DNA of 64,000 bases from JANPBY01 sp031430645 (lineage in GTDB: Bacteria; Actinomycetota; Actinomycetes; DATJPE01), in the NCBI GenBank assembly GCA_031430645.1, contig JANPBY010000080.1, positions 25,744 to 89,743 on the forward strand, given 5' to 3'. Below are positions 51,889-60,600 of this stretch, one piece after another; positions within the stretch are counted from its first letter, which is position 1; each line of letters begins with the position of its first letter. Made by a program: the position numbers and the translations under genes. The notes beneath the pieces were generated by a model. That model saw nothing but the letters and a program-made list of their open reading frames with translations, was not told the DNA's origin and did no database searches.

Positions 51889-52899
51889 CTAGAACTGGAT
51901 GAGGCCGAAGAGGTGGTTGTCAGGGTCGAGGGTGTCGGAGATGCCGCGGAGGTCATAGATCTCGGCCCCGGCCTCGAGAGCGCCGCGGATCATGGCCCAC
52001 TGGATGGCGTTGCTGGGGCGGACCTCGCGCTTGTGGTCGGCGCTGGCACCGTAGGAGTACCAGATGTGCTTGCCCGACCGTACGGCCGTGGTCGCGGCGA
52101 GGACCTCACCCTCATGGCGCGCGAGGTAGAGCCTGATCCGGTCGGGGTCCTCCGCCTGCATCGCATCCCACATGCGTTCCATGTAGGACAGCGCCCGCGG
52201 GGTGAAGCCGTCACGGGCGGCCGTGACGGTGTAGACCCGGTGGAACTCGGGGAGATCCTCGCGACCGCCGAGGCTCACCTCGACGCCCGCTTTCTCGGCC
52301 TTCTTGATGTTGCGTCGCCACAGCTGGTTGAAGCCGGCCAGCACGTCGGCCTCGGTGCGGTCGGCAAGGGGTACCTGGAAGACGTACCTGGGCTGCACGT
52401 CGCCGAAGCCCGACCCGGTGTCGGGCGCCTGCCTCCAACCGGCGGCGGCCAGGGCGGCGGCCAGGGCGAGCGCACTGTCGTCCTGCTCGTCGGGGGGGAC
52501 CTCGCCCAGGCGCCTGACGCTGCCGTCGGCGATGGCCTCTTTGATGGTCGCGGCTGACCACCGACGAACCACCACCTGCGGCCCCATCTTCACGGCAAAC
52601 GCCTTGTGCTCTTTGAGCTCGCTGGTGAGGGGGTCGAGAACGTCGCCCACGGCGTAGGTCGTCCAGTCGATGACCGGTCCCTCGGGCAGGTAGGCGAGGT
52701 AGCGCTCGATGCGGGGCGTCTTGCGGAGTAGTACGAGTCCGGCGCCCACCAAGGTCGAACCGTCGTACCAGCCCAGCGAAAGTCGGCCCCACTCTGCCTT
52801 CACGCCGCCCCAGGACGGCAGCTGGAGAAAGGACGCTGACCGCTCCTCAACGAACCCCTGATGGGTCGTCGCGTCGATCTCTCGCACGGTCAACGCCAT
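51889..52899 (-). CDS. FemA/FemB/FmhB-type peptidoglycan bridge transferase, truncated
   Basis: 336-aa GNAT-fold aminoacyl transferase that uses aminoacyl-tRNA to add an amino acid to lipid II; in actinobacteria with LL-DAP-glycine walls it would add glycine. Motifs: FLQLPSWGGVKAEWGR, LAYLPEGPVIDW, NQLWRRNIKKAEKAGVEV and YDLRGISDTLDPDNHLFGL. It ends at LIQF with a TAG where relatives continue for about 35 residues. The full gene (51787-52899) would have 370 codons. The truncated protein lacks the last helix of the second GNAT domain and may be weak or inactive. Confidence 0.85.
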   Translation of the reverse strand: MALTVREIDATTHQGFVEERSASFLQLPSWGGVKAEWGRLSLGWYDGSTLVGAGLVLLRKTPRIERYLAYLPEGPVIDWTTYAVGDVLDPLTSELKEHKAFAVKMGPQVVVRRWSAATIKEAIADGSVRRLGEVPPDEQDDSALALAAALAAAGWRQAPDTGSGFGDVQPRYVFQVPLADRTEADVLAGFNQLWRRNIKKAEKAGVEVSLGGREDLPEFHRVYTVTAARDGFTPRALSYMERMWDAMQAEDPDRIRLYLARHEGEVLAATTAVRSGKHIWYSYGASADHKREVRPSNAIQWAMIRGALEAGAEIYDLRGISDTLDPDNHLFGLIQF

Positions 52900-52936
52900 G
52901 CGGCAACCCTATGGGCCGGCCTGCAGGGTGGCCGGA

Positions 52937-53731
52937 TCAGCGCGCGAGGTCCACGACGACCGGCGCGTGATCGCTCGGTCCCTTGCCGTCCTTGAGCGAA
53001 CCTTTGCGCGCCTCGCGATCGACATAGGCGTCAGTCACGGCATCGGCGAAGGCCGCGTTCGCGTAGACGAGGTCGATCCGCATGCCCATGTTCTTGTGGA
53101 AGTTGCCGCCCCGGTAGTCCCAGTATGTGAACGGGTAGTCGTACTTCAGCGGTCGCGGGAAAATGTCGCGCAGGCCGAGGTGGCGCAGGGTTGCGAGCGC
53201 CGTCCGCTCCGCTTCCGTGACATGCGTGGACTCGTTGAAGGCAGCCCGGTCCCAGACGTCGGCGTCGGTCGGCGCGACGTTGAAGTCCCCGAGGACCGCG
53301 AACGGGGCTGCGCCACCTGCGTCGGCCGCCACGGTCGTGCGGAGGGACTCCAGCCAGGCCAGCTTGTAGGCGTAGTGCGGGTTGGACGGCTCACGCCCGT
53401 TGGGCACATACACCGACCACACCCGCACCCCGCCGCAGGTGGCTCCGATCGCACGCGCTTCGGCCGTTCCCTCGAACTCCGGCTGGCCGGTCAGACCCAC
53501 GGCGACGTCAGCAAGGCCCACCTTCGAGAGCACGGCGACGCCGTTCCACCGGCCGGCCGCGTTGATCGCAGCCTGGTAACCGAGGGCGTTGATCGCCTCG
53601 TGCGGGAAGGTTTCGGGTGGGTTCTTCAACTCCTGTAGGCACAAGACATCGGGCGTTGCCGACTCGAGCCAATCGAGGAGTTTGGGTAGCCGGACGGTGA
53701 TGGAGTTGACGTTCCAGGTGACGATGCGCAC
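52937..53731 (-). CDS. xth: Exodeoxyribonuclease III
   Basis: 264-aa AP endonuclease/3'-exonuclease of base-excision repair. Motifs: VTWNVNSITVRLPKLLDWL, LCLQELKNPPETFP, GVAVLSKVGL, LGDFNVAPTDADVWD and PSDHAPVVVDL. ATG start. It lies 37 nt upstream of the Fem-like gene on the same strand, and its start is 2 nt from the stop of the next upstream gene, so these may be co-transcribed. Confidence 0.95.
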   Translation of the reverse strand: MRIVTWNVNSITVRLPKLLDWLESATPDVLCLQELKNPPETFPHEAINALGYQAAINAAGRWNGVAVLSKVGLADVAVGLTGQPEFEGTAEARAIGATCGGVRVWSVYVPNGREPSNPHYAYKLAWLESLRTTVAADAGGAAPFAVLGDFNVAPTDADVWDRAAFNESTHVTEAERTALATLRHLGLRDIFPRPLKYDYPFTYWDYRGGNFHKNMGMRIDLVYANAAFADAVTDAYVDREARKGSLKDGKGPSDHAPVVVDLAR

Positions 53732-53733
53732 GC

Positions 53734-54147
53734 TCAGAAGCCGATGCCGCCATGCGCGAGTGACAGTCCGAGGCCGGTGGCCGCGGCCCCGGTGCCGATG
53801 ATGTCGATCCAGCGCTGGTTGGTGTTCTCCGACGTGAGTTGGCTGGTGAAGCCGAGCGCAACCCCAATCAGGCCGACGATGGTGCCGGCGGTGTGGGCGT
53901 CCTCGATGAAGCCGAGCACCAGAGCGACGACCCCGATCACCAAGGTGCTAGCGGTCATCGCCCGTTGACGCTGATGATGCGCTGAGGGTGTGTCGGTGGC
54001 CGAGTGTCCGAGGAGCTGGGGATCCTTGGGCAGGACGGCCCAAGTGCCCTCAGGCGGTTCGGAGGGCTCCGGGAAGCCCCTGCTCCCCGCTGCGGCGGCG
54101 GTGTCGGTGGCGGCGGCGATGTTGGGGCGGTGCGCGGAGTCGCTCAT
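53734..54147 (-). CDS. Small membrane protein, 137 aa
   Basis: Starts at ATG (MSDSAHRPNIAAATD). The N-terminal 60 residues are disordered, and two or three membrane helices follow (TASTLVIGVVALVLGFIEDA, GTIVGLIGVALGFTSQLT, GTGAAATGLGLSLAHG). The frame stays open for 55 codons upstream, but that part is the leader of divergent rpsF and shows no coding character. No family recognised. The 167-nt gap to rpsF holds divergent promoters. Confidence 0.68.
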   Translation of the reverse strand: MSDSAHRPNIAAATDTAAAAGSRGFPEPSEPPEGTWAVLPKDPQLLGHSATDTPSAHHQRQRAMTASTLVIGVVALVLGFIEDAHTAGTIVGLIGVALGFTSQLTSENTNQRWIDIIGTGAAATGLGLSLAHGGIGF

Positions 54148-54266
54148 GAGCGTGAGCGTCTCGTCATCCACCGCCGATTTCAAGAGGGCGCGCGTGGTCG
54201 GGTAGCCTGAGTGGGCTGTGCGCGAAGCCCGTACGGGCCGCAGCGCACGACGCACTGCACCCTCCT

Positions 54267-54285
54267 GCCACGGATCGACCGTGGC
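54267..54285 (+). promoter_or_regulatory. rpsF leader hairpin, possible S6:S18 binding site
   Basis: GCCACGG-ATCGA-CCGTGGC is a perfect 7-bp stem about 30 nt before the rpsF start. Many bacteria place an S6:S18-binding RNA motif in this leader for autoregulation. The exact CCG-bulge motif was not verified, so this is only a candidate. Confidence 0.35.
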
Positions 54286-54314
54286 CGCTGAGTCCAAAGG
54301 AGGCGGGTACACCC

Positions 54315-54605
54315 ATGCGTCGCTATGAACTGATGGTCATCCTCGACCCTGATCTCGAGGAGCGCACCGTCGCCCCGTCGCTCGACACGTTCCTCAACGT
54401 GGTGCGCAATGACGGCGGCACGGTCGAGAACGTTGACATCTGGGGCCGTCGCCGGCTCGCCTATGAAATCAACAAGAAGCCTGACGGCATCTACGCCGTC
54501 GTCGACCTCACGTGTGAGCCGGCCACGGTGAAGGAGCTGGACCGTCAGCTCAACCTCAACGAGTCGGTCATGCGCACCAAGGTGCTCCGCCCGGAAGCGA
54601 AGTAG
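54315..54605 (+). CDS. rpsF: 30S ribosomal protein S6
   Basis: 96-aa S6: MRRYELMVILDPDLEERTV and WGRRRLAYEINKKPDGIYAV are diagnostic. ATG start with AAAGGAGG about 10 nt upstream. First gene of the rpsF-ssb-rpsR-rplI operon, which is followed in actinobacteria by dnaB as here. Confidence 0.98.
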   Translation: MRRYELMVILDPDLEERTVAPSLDTFLNVVRNDGGTVENVDIWGRRRLAYEINKKPDGIYAVVDLTCEPATVKELDRQLNLNESVMRTKVLRPEAK

Positions 54606-54613
54606 GGCGCGCG

Positions 54614-55135
54614 ATGGCACAAGGCGACATCACCGTCACCATCGTCGGCAACCTGACGGCGGACCCCGAGCTGCGGTTCACCCCCAGCGGGGCGGCCGTC
54701 GCAAACTTCACCGTCGCGTCCACGACGCGTCTGATCGACAAGCAGACCAACGAGTGGAAGGACGGCGACACCGTCTTCATGCGGTGTGCCGTGTGGCGGC
54801 AGTATGCCGAGAACGTCGCTGAGTCGCTCACCCGCGGCTCTCGGGTCATCGTGACCGGTCGGCTCAAGCAGCGGTCGTATGAGACCAAAGAGGGCGAGAA
54901 GCGCACCGTCGTCGAGCTCGATGTGGACGACGTCGGTCCCGCGCTGAAGACCGCAACGGCCAAGGTCACCAAGGTCGCCCGCCAGGGCGGCGGCGGTGGT
55001 TTCGGCGGCGCTCCGTCCGACGACCCGTGGGCCTCGCCCGCGGAGTCCAGCGGCAATTCCGGCGGGAGCGCTGGCGCGAATGCCGGCTCGTCCTCCGGCG
55101 GCGGTTCCTCGTCCTACGACGAGCCCCCCTTCTAA
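54614..55135 (+). CDS. ssb: Single-stranded DNA-binding protein
   Basis: 173-aa SSB with an OB fold (1-115: ITVTIVGNLTADPELRFTPSGAAVANFTV, WRQYAENVAESLTRGSRVIVTGRL), a Gly/Ser-rich linker and the conserved acidic tip SYDEPPF that recruits repair proteins. ATG start 8 nt after rpsF. Confidence 0.98.
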   Translation: MAQGDITVTIVGNLTADPELRFTPSGAAVANFTVASTTRLIDKQTNEWKDGDTVFMRCAVWRQYAENVAESLTRGSRVIVTGRLKQRSYETKEGEKRTVVELDVDDVGPALKTATAKVTKVARQGGGGGFGGAPSDDPWASPAESSGNSGGSAGANAGSSSGGGSSSYDEPPF

Positions 55136-55174
55136 GCCCTTCCCCGACTGACTTCGAAGAGAGAACAGACAACG

Positions 55175-55411
55175 ATGGCTAAGCCTCCAGTTCGTGCGCC
55201 GAAGAAGAAGAGCAATCCGCTCAAGGCAGCAAAGATCGAATACGTCGACTACAAAGACACCGCGCTCCTGCGCAAGTTCATTTCCGACCGCGGCAAGATC
55301 CGGGCCCGCCGGGTCACCGGGGTGTCCACCCAGCAGCAGCGCGAGATCGCCAAGGCGGTCAAGAATGCGCGTGAGATGGCGCTGCTCCCCTACACCTCGA
55401 CCGCTCGCTGA
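55175..55411 (+). CDS. rpsR: 30S ribosomal protein S18 (zinc-free form)
   Basis: 78-aa S18: YVDYKDTALLRKFISDRGKI, RARRVTGVSTQQQREIAKA and NAREMALLPYTSTAR are typical. The N-terminal zinc-binding Cys pairs of many S18 proteins are absent (SNPLKAAKIEYV in their place), so this is a C-minus paralogue, although it sits in the main operon. ATG start with AGAGAA upstream. Confidence 0.97.
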   Translation: MAKPPVRAPKKKSNPLKAAKIEYVDYKDTALLRKFISDRGKIRARRVTGVSTQQQREIAKAVKNAREMALLPYTSTAR

Positions 55412-55425
55412 GGAGGAGACAACCT

Positions 55426-55872
55426 ATGAAGCTCATCCTCACCCAAGAGGTGGCCAGCCTTGGCGCTCCCGGCGACATCGTCGAGGTCAAGGACGGCTAC
55501 GGCCGGAACTACCTCGTGCCCCGCGGCGACGCGATCCGCTGGACCAAGGGTGCCGAGAAGGAAATCGACTCGATCAAGCGGGCGCGCGACGTCCGTACGA
55601 TCCACGACCTGGGCGACGCCCAAGCCGTCAAGACCCAGCTCGAAGGCCTGTCAGTCACCTTGGCTGCTCGAGCCGGCGAGGCGGGTCGACTGTTCGGGTC
55701 GGTCACCGTCGGCGACGTGGCTGACGCGATCAAGGCCGCGGGCGGCCCGGTCGTCGACAAGCGTCGCATCGAGATCGGCGCCCCGATCAAGACTGTTGGC
55801 GCACACCTGGTCAGCATCGCGCTGCACCCCGAGGTGGCAGCCACCGTCACCGTGGACATCGTCTCCGCCTGA
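55426..55872 (+). CDS. rplI: 50S ribosomal protein L9
   Basis: 148-aa L9: MKLILTQEVASLGAPGDIVEVKDGYGRNYLVPRG is the canonical N-domain, followed by the connecting helix and C-domain (VDKRRIEIGAPIKTVGAHLVSIALHPEVAATV). ATG start with GAGGAG upstream. Ends 9 nt before a strong hairpin. Confidence 0.98.
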   Translation: MKLILTQEVASLGAPGDIVEVKDGYGRNYLVPRGDAIRWTKGAEKEIDSIKRARDVRTIHDLGDAQAVKTQLEGLSVTLAARAGEAGRLFGSVTVGDVADAIKAAGGPVVDKRRIEIGAPIKTVGAHLVSIALHPEVAATVTVDIVSA

Positions 55873-55881
55873 CATCCGGCC

Positions 55882-55926
55882 ATGGGGTAGTTGCTGACGG
55901 TGCTTGCCGTCAGTAACTACCCCCAT
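55882..55926. terminator. Bidirectional hairpin between rplI and the MATE gene
   Basis: ATGGGGTAGTTGCTGACGG and CCGTCAGTAACTACCCCCAT form a near-perfect 19-bp stem with a 6-nt loop. It lies 9 nt after rplI and 30 nt after the stop of the convergent MATE gene, so it can end both transcripts. Confidence 0.85.
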
Positions 55927-55955
55927 TGCGTTGGAGTACCCCATTGCGCTGACGG

Positions 55956-57308
55956 TCAGCGGGTGGCGCCGGTGATCAGCCAGGTGTCAGAACGAGCGCG
56001 GTACGTCAGCAGCGCCAGGCGCACGATCATGAACCACAGCAACGCGAACCACAGCGCCACCAAGCCGGCTGTACCGCTCCAGATCAGGGGGACAGCCAGT
56101 GCGACCGGGGCGTAGGCCGCGAGCATGACGAGTTGAGCGCCTGCCAGCCACCGGCCGTCGCCGGCTCCGATGAGCACCCCGTCGAGGACGAACGCCGGCC
56201 CCGCAATCGGTTGATGAATAGCCACCACCACCAGCGCCGCCGAGAGAGCGCTCGCCACGGCCGGGTCGAGGGCGAACACCGAGGCATACAACGGTCGGAC
56301 GACCAGCACGGCGAGGCCCAGGACGACGCCGCCCCACAGGCCCCACTGATTCATCCGCCGAACCGTCGCCCGAGTGCCCACCACATCACCGGCGCCAAGG
56401 TTGCGGCCGACGATGGCTTGACCGGCGATCGCCAAGGAGTCCAGGGCGAGCGCCAGCAGGATCCAGGTGAGGTAGGCCAGCTGGTAGGCCGCCACCTCGA
56501 CGGTCCCCAATCGGGCCGCCACAGCAACCGTGACGAGAAACACCGCGCGCAGCGCCGCGGTTCGGATGAGCAGGGGCACGCCGTCGCGTGCTGCCCGCAG
56601 GACCTCGCCCTTGCTGGGGCGCAGCCGCGCGGAGGCACGTACGGCGTCGCGACGAACCAGGGCGACGTACGCGACGGCCGCACCGATCTGGGTGATGACG
56701 GTCGCCCAGGCTGACCCAGCCACCCCGAAGTCAAAGACGAGCACGAGCACGATCGCTAGTCCGAGGTTGACCGCAGCGGCGATGACGGCGATGACGAGTG
56801 GGGTGCGGGTGTCCTGGAGCCCGCGTCGCACGCCGGTTCCGGCCAGCACCAGCAGCATGGCGGGCAGGCCGAAGGCCGAGACGCGCAGGAAGGTCGCTGC
56901 GTAGGCGCTGGTCTCCGGAGACGCTCCGAGCGCCTCGACCAGGGGGACGGCCGCCACGGCAAGCAGCACCAGCAGCACCGTTCCGACGCCCAGCGCGAGC
57001 CACAGCCCAGCCACGCCATCTCGAACGGCACCGACGGGGTCGCCTGCCCCCATCCGCCGAGCGACAGCAGCCGTCGTTCCATAGGCGAGGAAGACGCACA
57101 GCCCGACGACGGTGCTGAGAATGGTCGCTGCGATGGCGACTCCCGCGAGCTGCGCGGTGCCGAGCCGGGCCACGACCGCGGCATCCCCGAGCAGGAACAG
57201 CGGCTCGGCGACCAAGGCCCCGAACGCGGGGATCGCCAGCCGGAGAATCTCCTGGTCACGGGCCTGCAACCGCCGGAATCCCAGCCGTCGTCCCCACCCG
57301 TTGTCCAC
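55956..57308 (-). CDS. MATE family efflux transporter (DinF-like)
   Basis: 450-aa 12-helix antiporter of the MATE/DinF family. Family features are LAIPAFGALVAEPLFLLGDAAVVARLG at helix 1 and the repeated half (LRAVFLVTVAVAARLGTVEVAAYQLAYL). GTG start (VDNGWGRRLGFRRLQARDQEIL) is favoured because it gives a normal N-terminus; ATGs further upstream add a low-complexity basic/proline stretch. The start codon lies inside a DnaA box (TTGTCCACA, 57301-57309). Substrate unknown. Confidence 0.86.
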   Translation of the reverse strand: MDNGWGRRLGFRRLQARDQEILRLAIPAFGALVAEPLFLLGDAAVVARLGTAQLAGVAIAATILSTVVGLCVFLAYGTTAAVARRMGAGDPVGAVRDGVAGLWLALGVGTVLLVLLAVAAVPLVEALGASPETSAYAATFLRVSAFGLPAMLLVLAGTGVRRGLQDTRTPLVIAVIAAAVNLGLAIVLVLVFDFGVAGSAWATVITQIGAAVAYVALVRRDAVRASARLRPSKGEVLRAARDGVPLLIRTAALRAVFLVTVAVAARLGTVEVAAYQLAYLTWILLALALDSLAIAGQAIVGRNLGAGDVVGTRATVRRMNQWGLWGGVVLGLAVLVVRPLYASVFALDPAVASALSAALVVVAIHQPIAGPAFVLDGVLIGAGDGRWLAGAQLVMLAAYAPVALAVPLIWSGTAGLVALWFALLWFMIVRLALLTYRARSDTWLITGATR

Positions 57309-57687
57309 AGGGAGGCACGGTAGCGGCAGTGGGGCTGGTGGGGCGCATCGTCTCATCCGGCGGACACGCCGAGAAGTTCTTTTCGTCCCCACCCTGGTGA
57401 TGCGCATCTGCCCAGGTCAGAGGCCTATTGATGCCAAAAGAAATCTCACTATCCACAGGATTGTCCACAGTTCACACCTACCTGTTCACAGGGTGGTCGG
57501 CGCGTCACGCACAGCCGTCCACGCAGTTGTCCACAGGCATCCACAGGCGCCCCTGGACGCCCGCCCGTGAGCCACGTACGGTCACGCAGGCATCCTCGAC
57601 TAGCGCCCATCCTGGCCGAACTTGTCGGTGCGATGCGCTTCCCTGGAAACCAGTCCGATCCGCAAGAAACAAGCGACAGGAGACCGG
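57309..57687. other. dnaB upstream region with DnaA-box cluster
   Basis: 379-nt gene-free interval. DnaA-box-like sequences, all in the same orientation: CTATCCACA (57449), TTGTCCACA (57461), CTGTTCACA (57482), CCGTCCACG (57515), TTGTCCACA (57527) and GCATCCACA (57537), with another perfect box at 57301-57309. The stretch 57423-57456 beside them is the most AT-rich in the area (CTATTGATGCCAAAAGAAAT). The dnaB promoter must also lie here. Confidence 0.75.
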
Positions 57688-60600
57688 GTGAGCGTCACTG
57701 AACTGCGTGGTGTCGACGGCTACGACGGTGAGCCGACGACCCCCGGGTTCGACCGCCAGCCCCCGCAGGACCTGGTCGCCGAGCAGTGTGTGCTCGGCGC
57801 GATGCTGCTGTCCAAGGACGCCATCGCCGACGTCGTCGAGGTGCTCCGCCCTGGCGACTTCTACAAGCCGGCCCACCAGACCGTCTACGACGTCGTGCTC
57901 GATCTCTATGGCCGGGGCGACCCAGCGGATGCGATCACCGTGTCGAACGCGTTGCAGACCCGGGGTGAGATCGCCCGGATCGGCGGAGCGCCCTACCTCC
58001 ACACCCTGCTGGCCTCGGTGCCTACGGCAGCCAACGCTGGTTACTACGCCAAGATCGTCCGCGAGCGCGCCATCCTGCGACGGCTGGTCGAGGCCGGCAC
58101 GCGCATCGTGCAGATGGGCTACGCCGCCGATGGCGGTGAGGCCGACGAGCTCGTCGACCGTGCCCAGGCCGAGGTCTACTCCGTCACCGAACGCCGTTCG
58201 TCAGAGGACTACCTCGCGCTCTCCGAAATCATGGAAGGCACCCTCGACGAGATCGAGGCGATCTCCAGCCGCGGCGGCGCCATGGTCGGAGTGCCGACCG
58301 GCTTCAGCGATCTCGACCAGCTGACCAACGGCCTGCATGGCGGTCAGATGATCGTCCTGGCGGCTAGGCCAGCAGTCGGCAAGGCCCTCGCCCTCGACAC
58401 CGTGCTGCCGACGCCGTCTGGGTGGACGACGATGGGCGAGGTCGCCGTCGGCGACGAGCTCATCGGCGCCGACGGTCAGCCAACCCGGGTCGTGGCCGCC
58501 ACCGACATGATGCTGGGCCGCCCGTGTTACGAGGTCACGTTCTCCGACGGCACCGCCATCGTGGCCGACGGGGAGCACCAGTGGGTCACCGAGACCCGCG
58601 CCTCCCGCCGGTCGGCGCAGCAGGCGAAGGCAGGCACCAACCGGTACCGCAACCAGCGCACCTTCCCCGAGGTCCGCACGACGCGCGAGATCGCCGAGAC
58701 GCTTCGCTGCGAGGTCGCCGACCAGCGGCTCAACCACTCCGTGCTCACCGCCGGCGCTCTTCAGCTCCCGGAGCGCGCCCTGCCGTTGCCGCCCTACGTT
58801 CTCGGCGCCTGGCTCGGCGACGGCTCGAGCGCCGCCGCCCAGATCACCTCAGCTGACCCCGAGCTGGTCACCTACCTAGAGGCTGAACTGGATGACTCGG
58901 GAGCGGTCCTCGATTTGGCCTTGGCGGCGCTCGGCGTACTCGGGGACAAGCACATTCCGCAGGCGTACTTGCGTGGTTCAGAGCGGCAGCGACGCGATCT
59001 GCTCGCTGGCTTGCTCGACACCGACGGCACTGTCTCCCGATCCGGCTCTGTGCAGATCGCGGTCACCTCGCTGCGACTGGCACAAGGCATTCGAGAGCTA
59101 GTGCTCAGCCTTGGCTACCGGTGCGGGTGGTCCTCCAAGCGCGTGAACGGGCGTACCGAGGCCTCGTCGATCGCCTACCTGGTCAGTTTCATGTCGGATC
59201 AAGATGTTTTTCGGCTCGAGCGCAAGAAGCTGGCCCACAAAGAGCGCGATCGCCGTCGGTTCACGCGCCGAGGGTCACGATTCATCAGCGACGTACGACC
59301 GATCGAGTCGGTGCCCGTCCGTTGCGTGCAGGTCGACAACGCTGACCACCTCTACCTCGCGGGTCCGACGATGATCCCGACGCACAACTCGACCCTCGCT
59401 TTGGATGTGTGCCGGTCGGCGTCCATCAAGCACGGTTTGACGTCGGTGATCTTCTCCCTGGAGATGGGGCGCAACGAGATCACCATGCGCCTGCTGTCGG
59501 CCGAGGCCAAGGTGGCCCTGCACAAGATGCGGTCCGGCCAGCTTGGGGAGACCGACTGGAACCACCTCGCCCGCACCATGTCGGCGGTGTCCGAGGCTCC
59601 GTTGTTCATCGATGACAGCCCCAACATGTCGATGATGGAGATCCGCGCGAAGTGCCGCCGGCTGAAGCAGCGCCACGATCTTCGTCTTGTGGTCATCGAC
59701 TACCTGCAGCTGATGTCCAGCGGCAAGAAGGTCGAGTCGCGTCAGCAGGAGGTGTCGGAGTTCTCTCGGTCACTCAAGCTGCTCGCCAAGGAGCTCGACG
59801 TGCCAGTGATTGCGGTCAGCCAGCTGAACCGTGGCCCTGAACAGCGCACCGACAAGAAGCCGCTCATGTCCGACCTTCGAGAGTCCGGATGCCTAACCGC
59901 AGAAACCAAAATTCTGCGTGCCGACACGGGTGCAGAGACGACCTTGGGTGAGCTCCACGACAGCGGTGCTCGCGACGTCCCCGTCTGGGCGCTGGACGAC
60001 AGCCTTCGGTATGTCCGTCGGCACTTGACTCATGTGTTCCCAACGGGTGTACGGCCGGTGTTCAGGCTCACCCTCGCTTCGGGCAAAGAGGTCCGAGCGA
60101 CGGACAACCATCCGTTCCTTACCCTCGACGGTTGGCGACAGTTGGGTGACCTTCACGTTGGTTCTCGCATTGCCGCGCCGCGCCACGTGTGCGCGCCGGA
60201 ACGGGTCTCGGTCTGGCATGACGACGAGGTCGTCATGCTGAGCCGAACCCTGATTGAGTTCGTTCCCGAAGAAGTCTTCTCCCTGCCCAAGCGCCAGATC
60301 GCCCTGTTCCTGCGGCATCTCTGGGCAACTGATGGGTCGGTCACAGTGACCGCCGGCGGTGGCGGTGGACGCGTCTACTACGCCTCCACGAGTCGGCGGC
60401 TCATCGATGAGGTCTCTCTGTTGCTCCTTCGGTTCGGGATCACCGCGCGGGTTCGAACCGTCCCGCAGGGCCGGTACCGGCCGGGCTACACCCTCGACGT
60501 CTCCGGCTGCGACGACCAGCGGCGCTTCCTTGCGGAGATTGGCGTGCACGGCTCGCGCGGAGTCGCTGCCGAACGGCTTCTGGCCATCGTGCGAGACACC

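Noticed and set aside
51889..51891. Pyrrolysine or selenocysteine recoding at the Fem-like stop
   Set aside because: The codon is TAG but no Pyl machinery is seen and the family has Lys here; selenocysteine uses TGA. Simple mutation is more likely.
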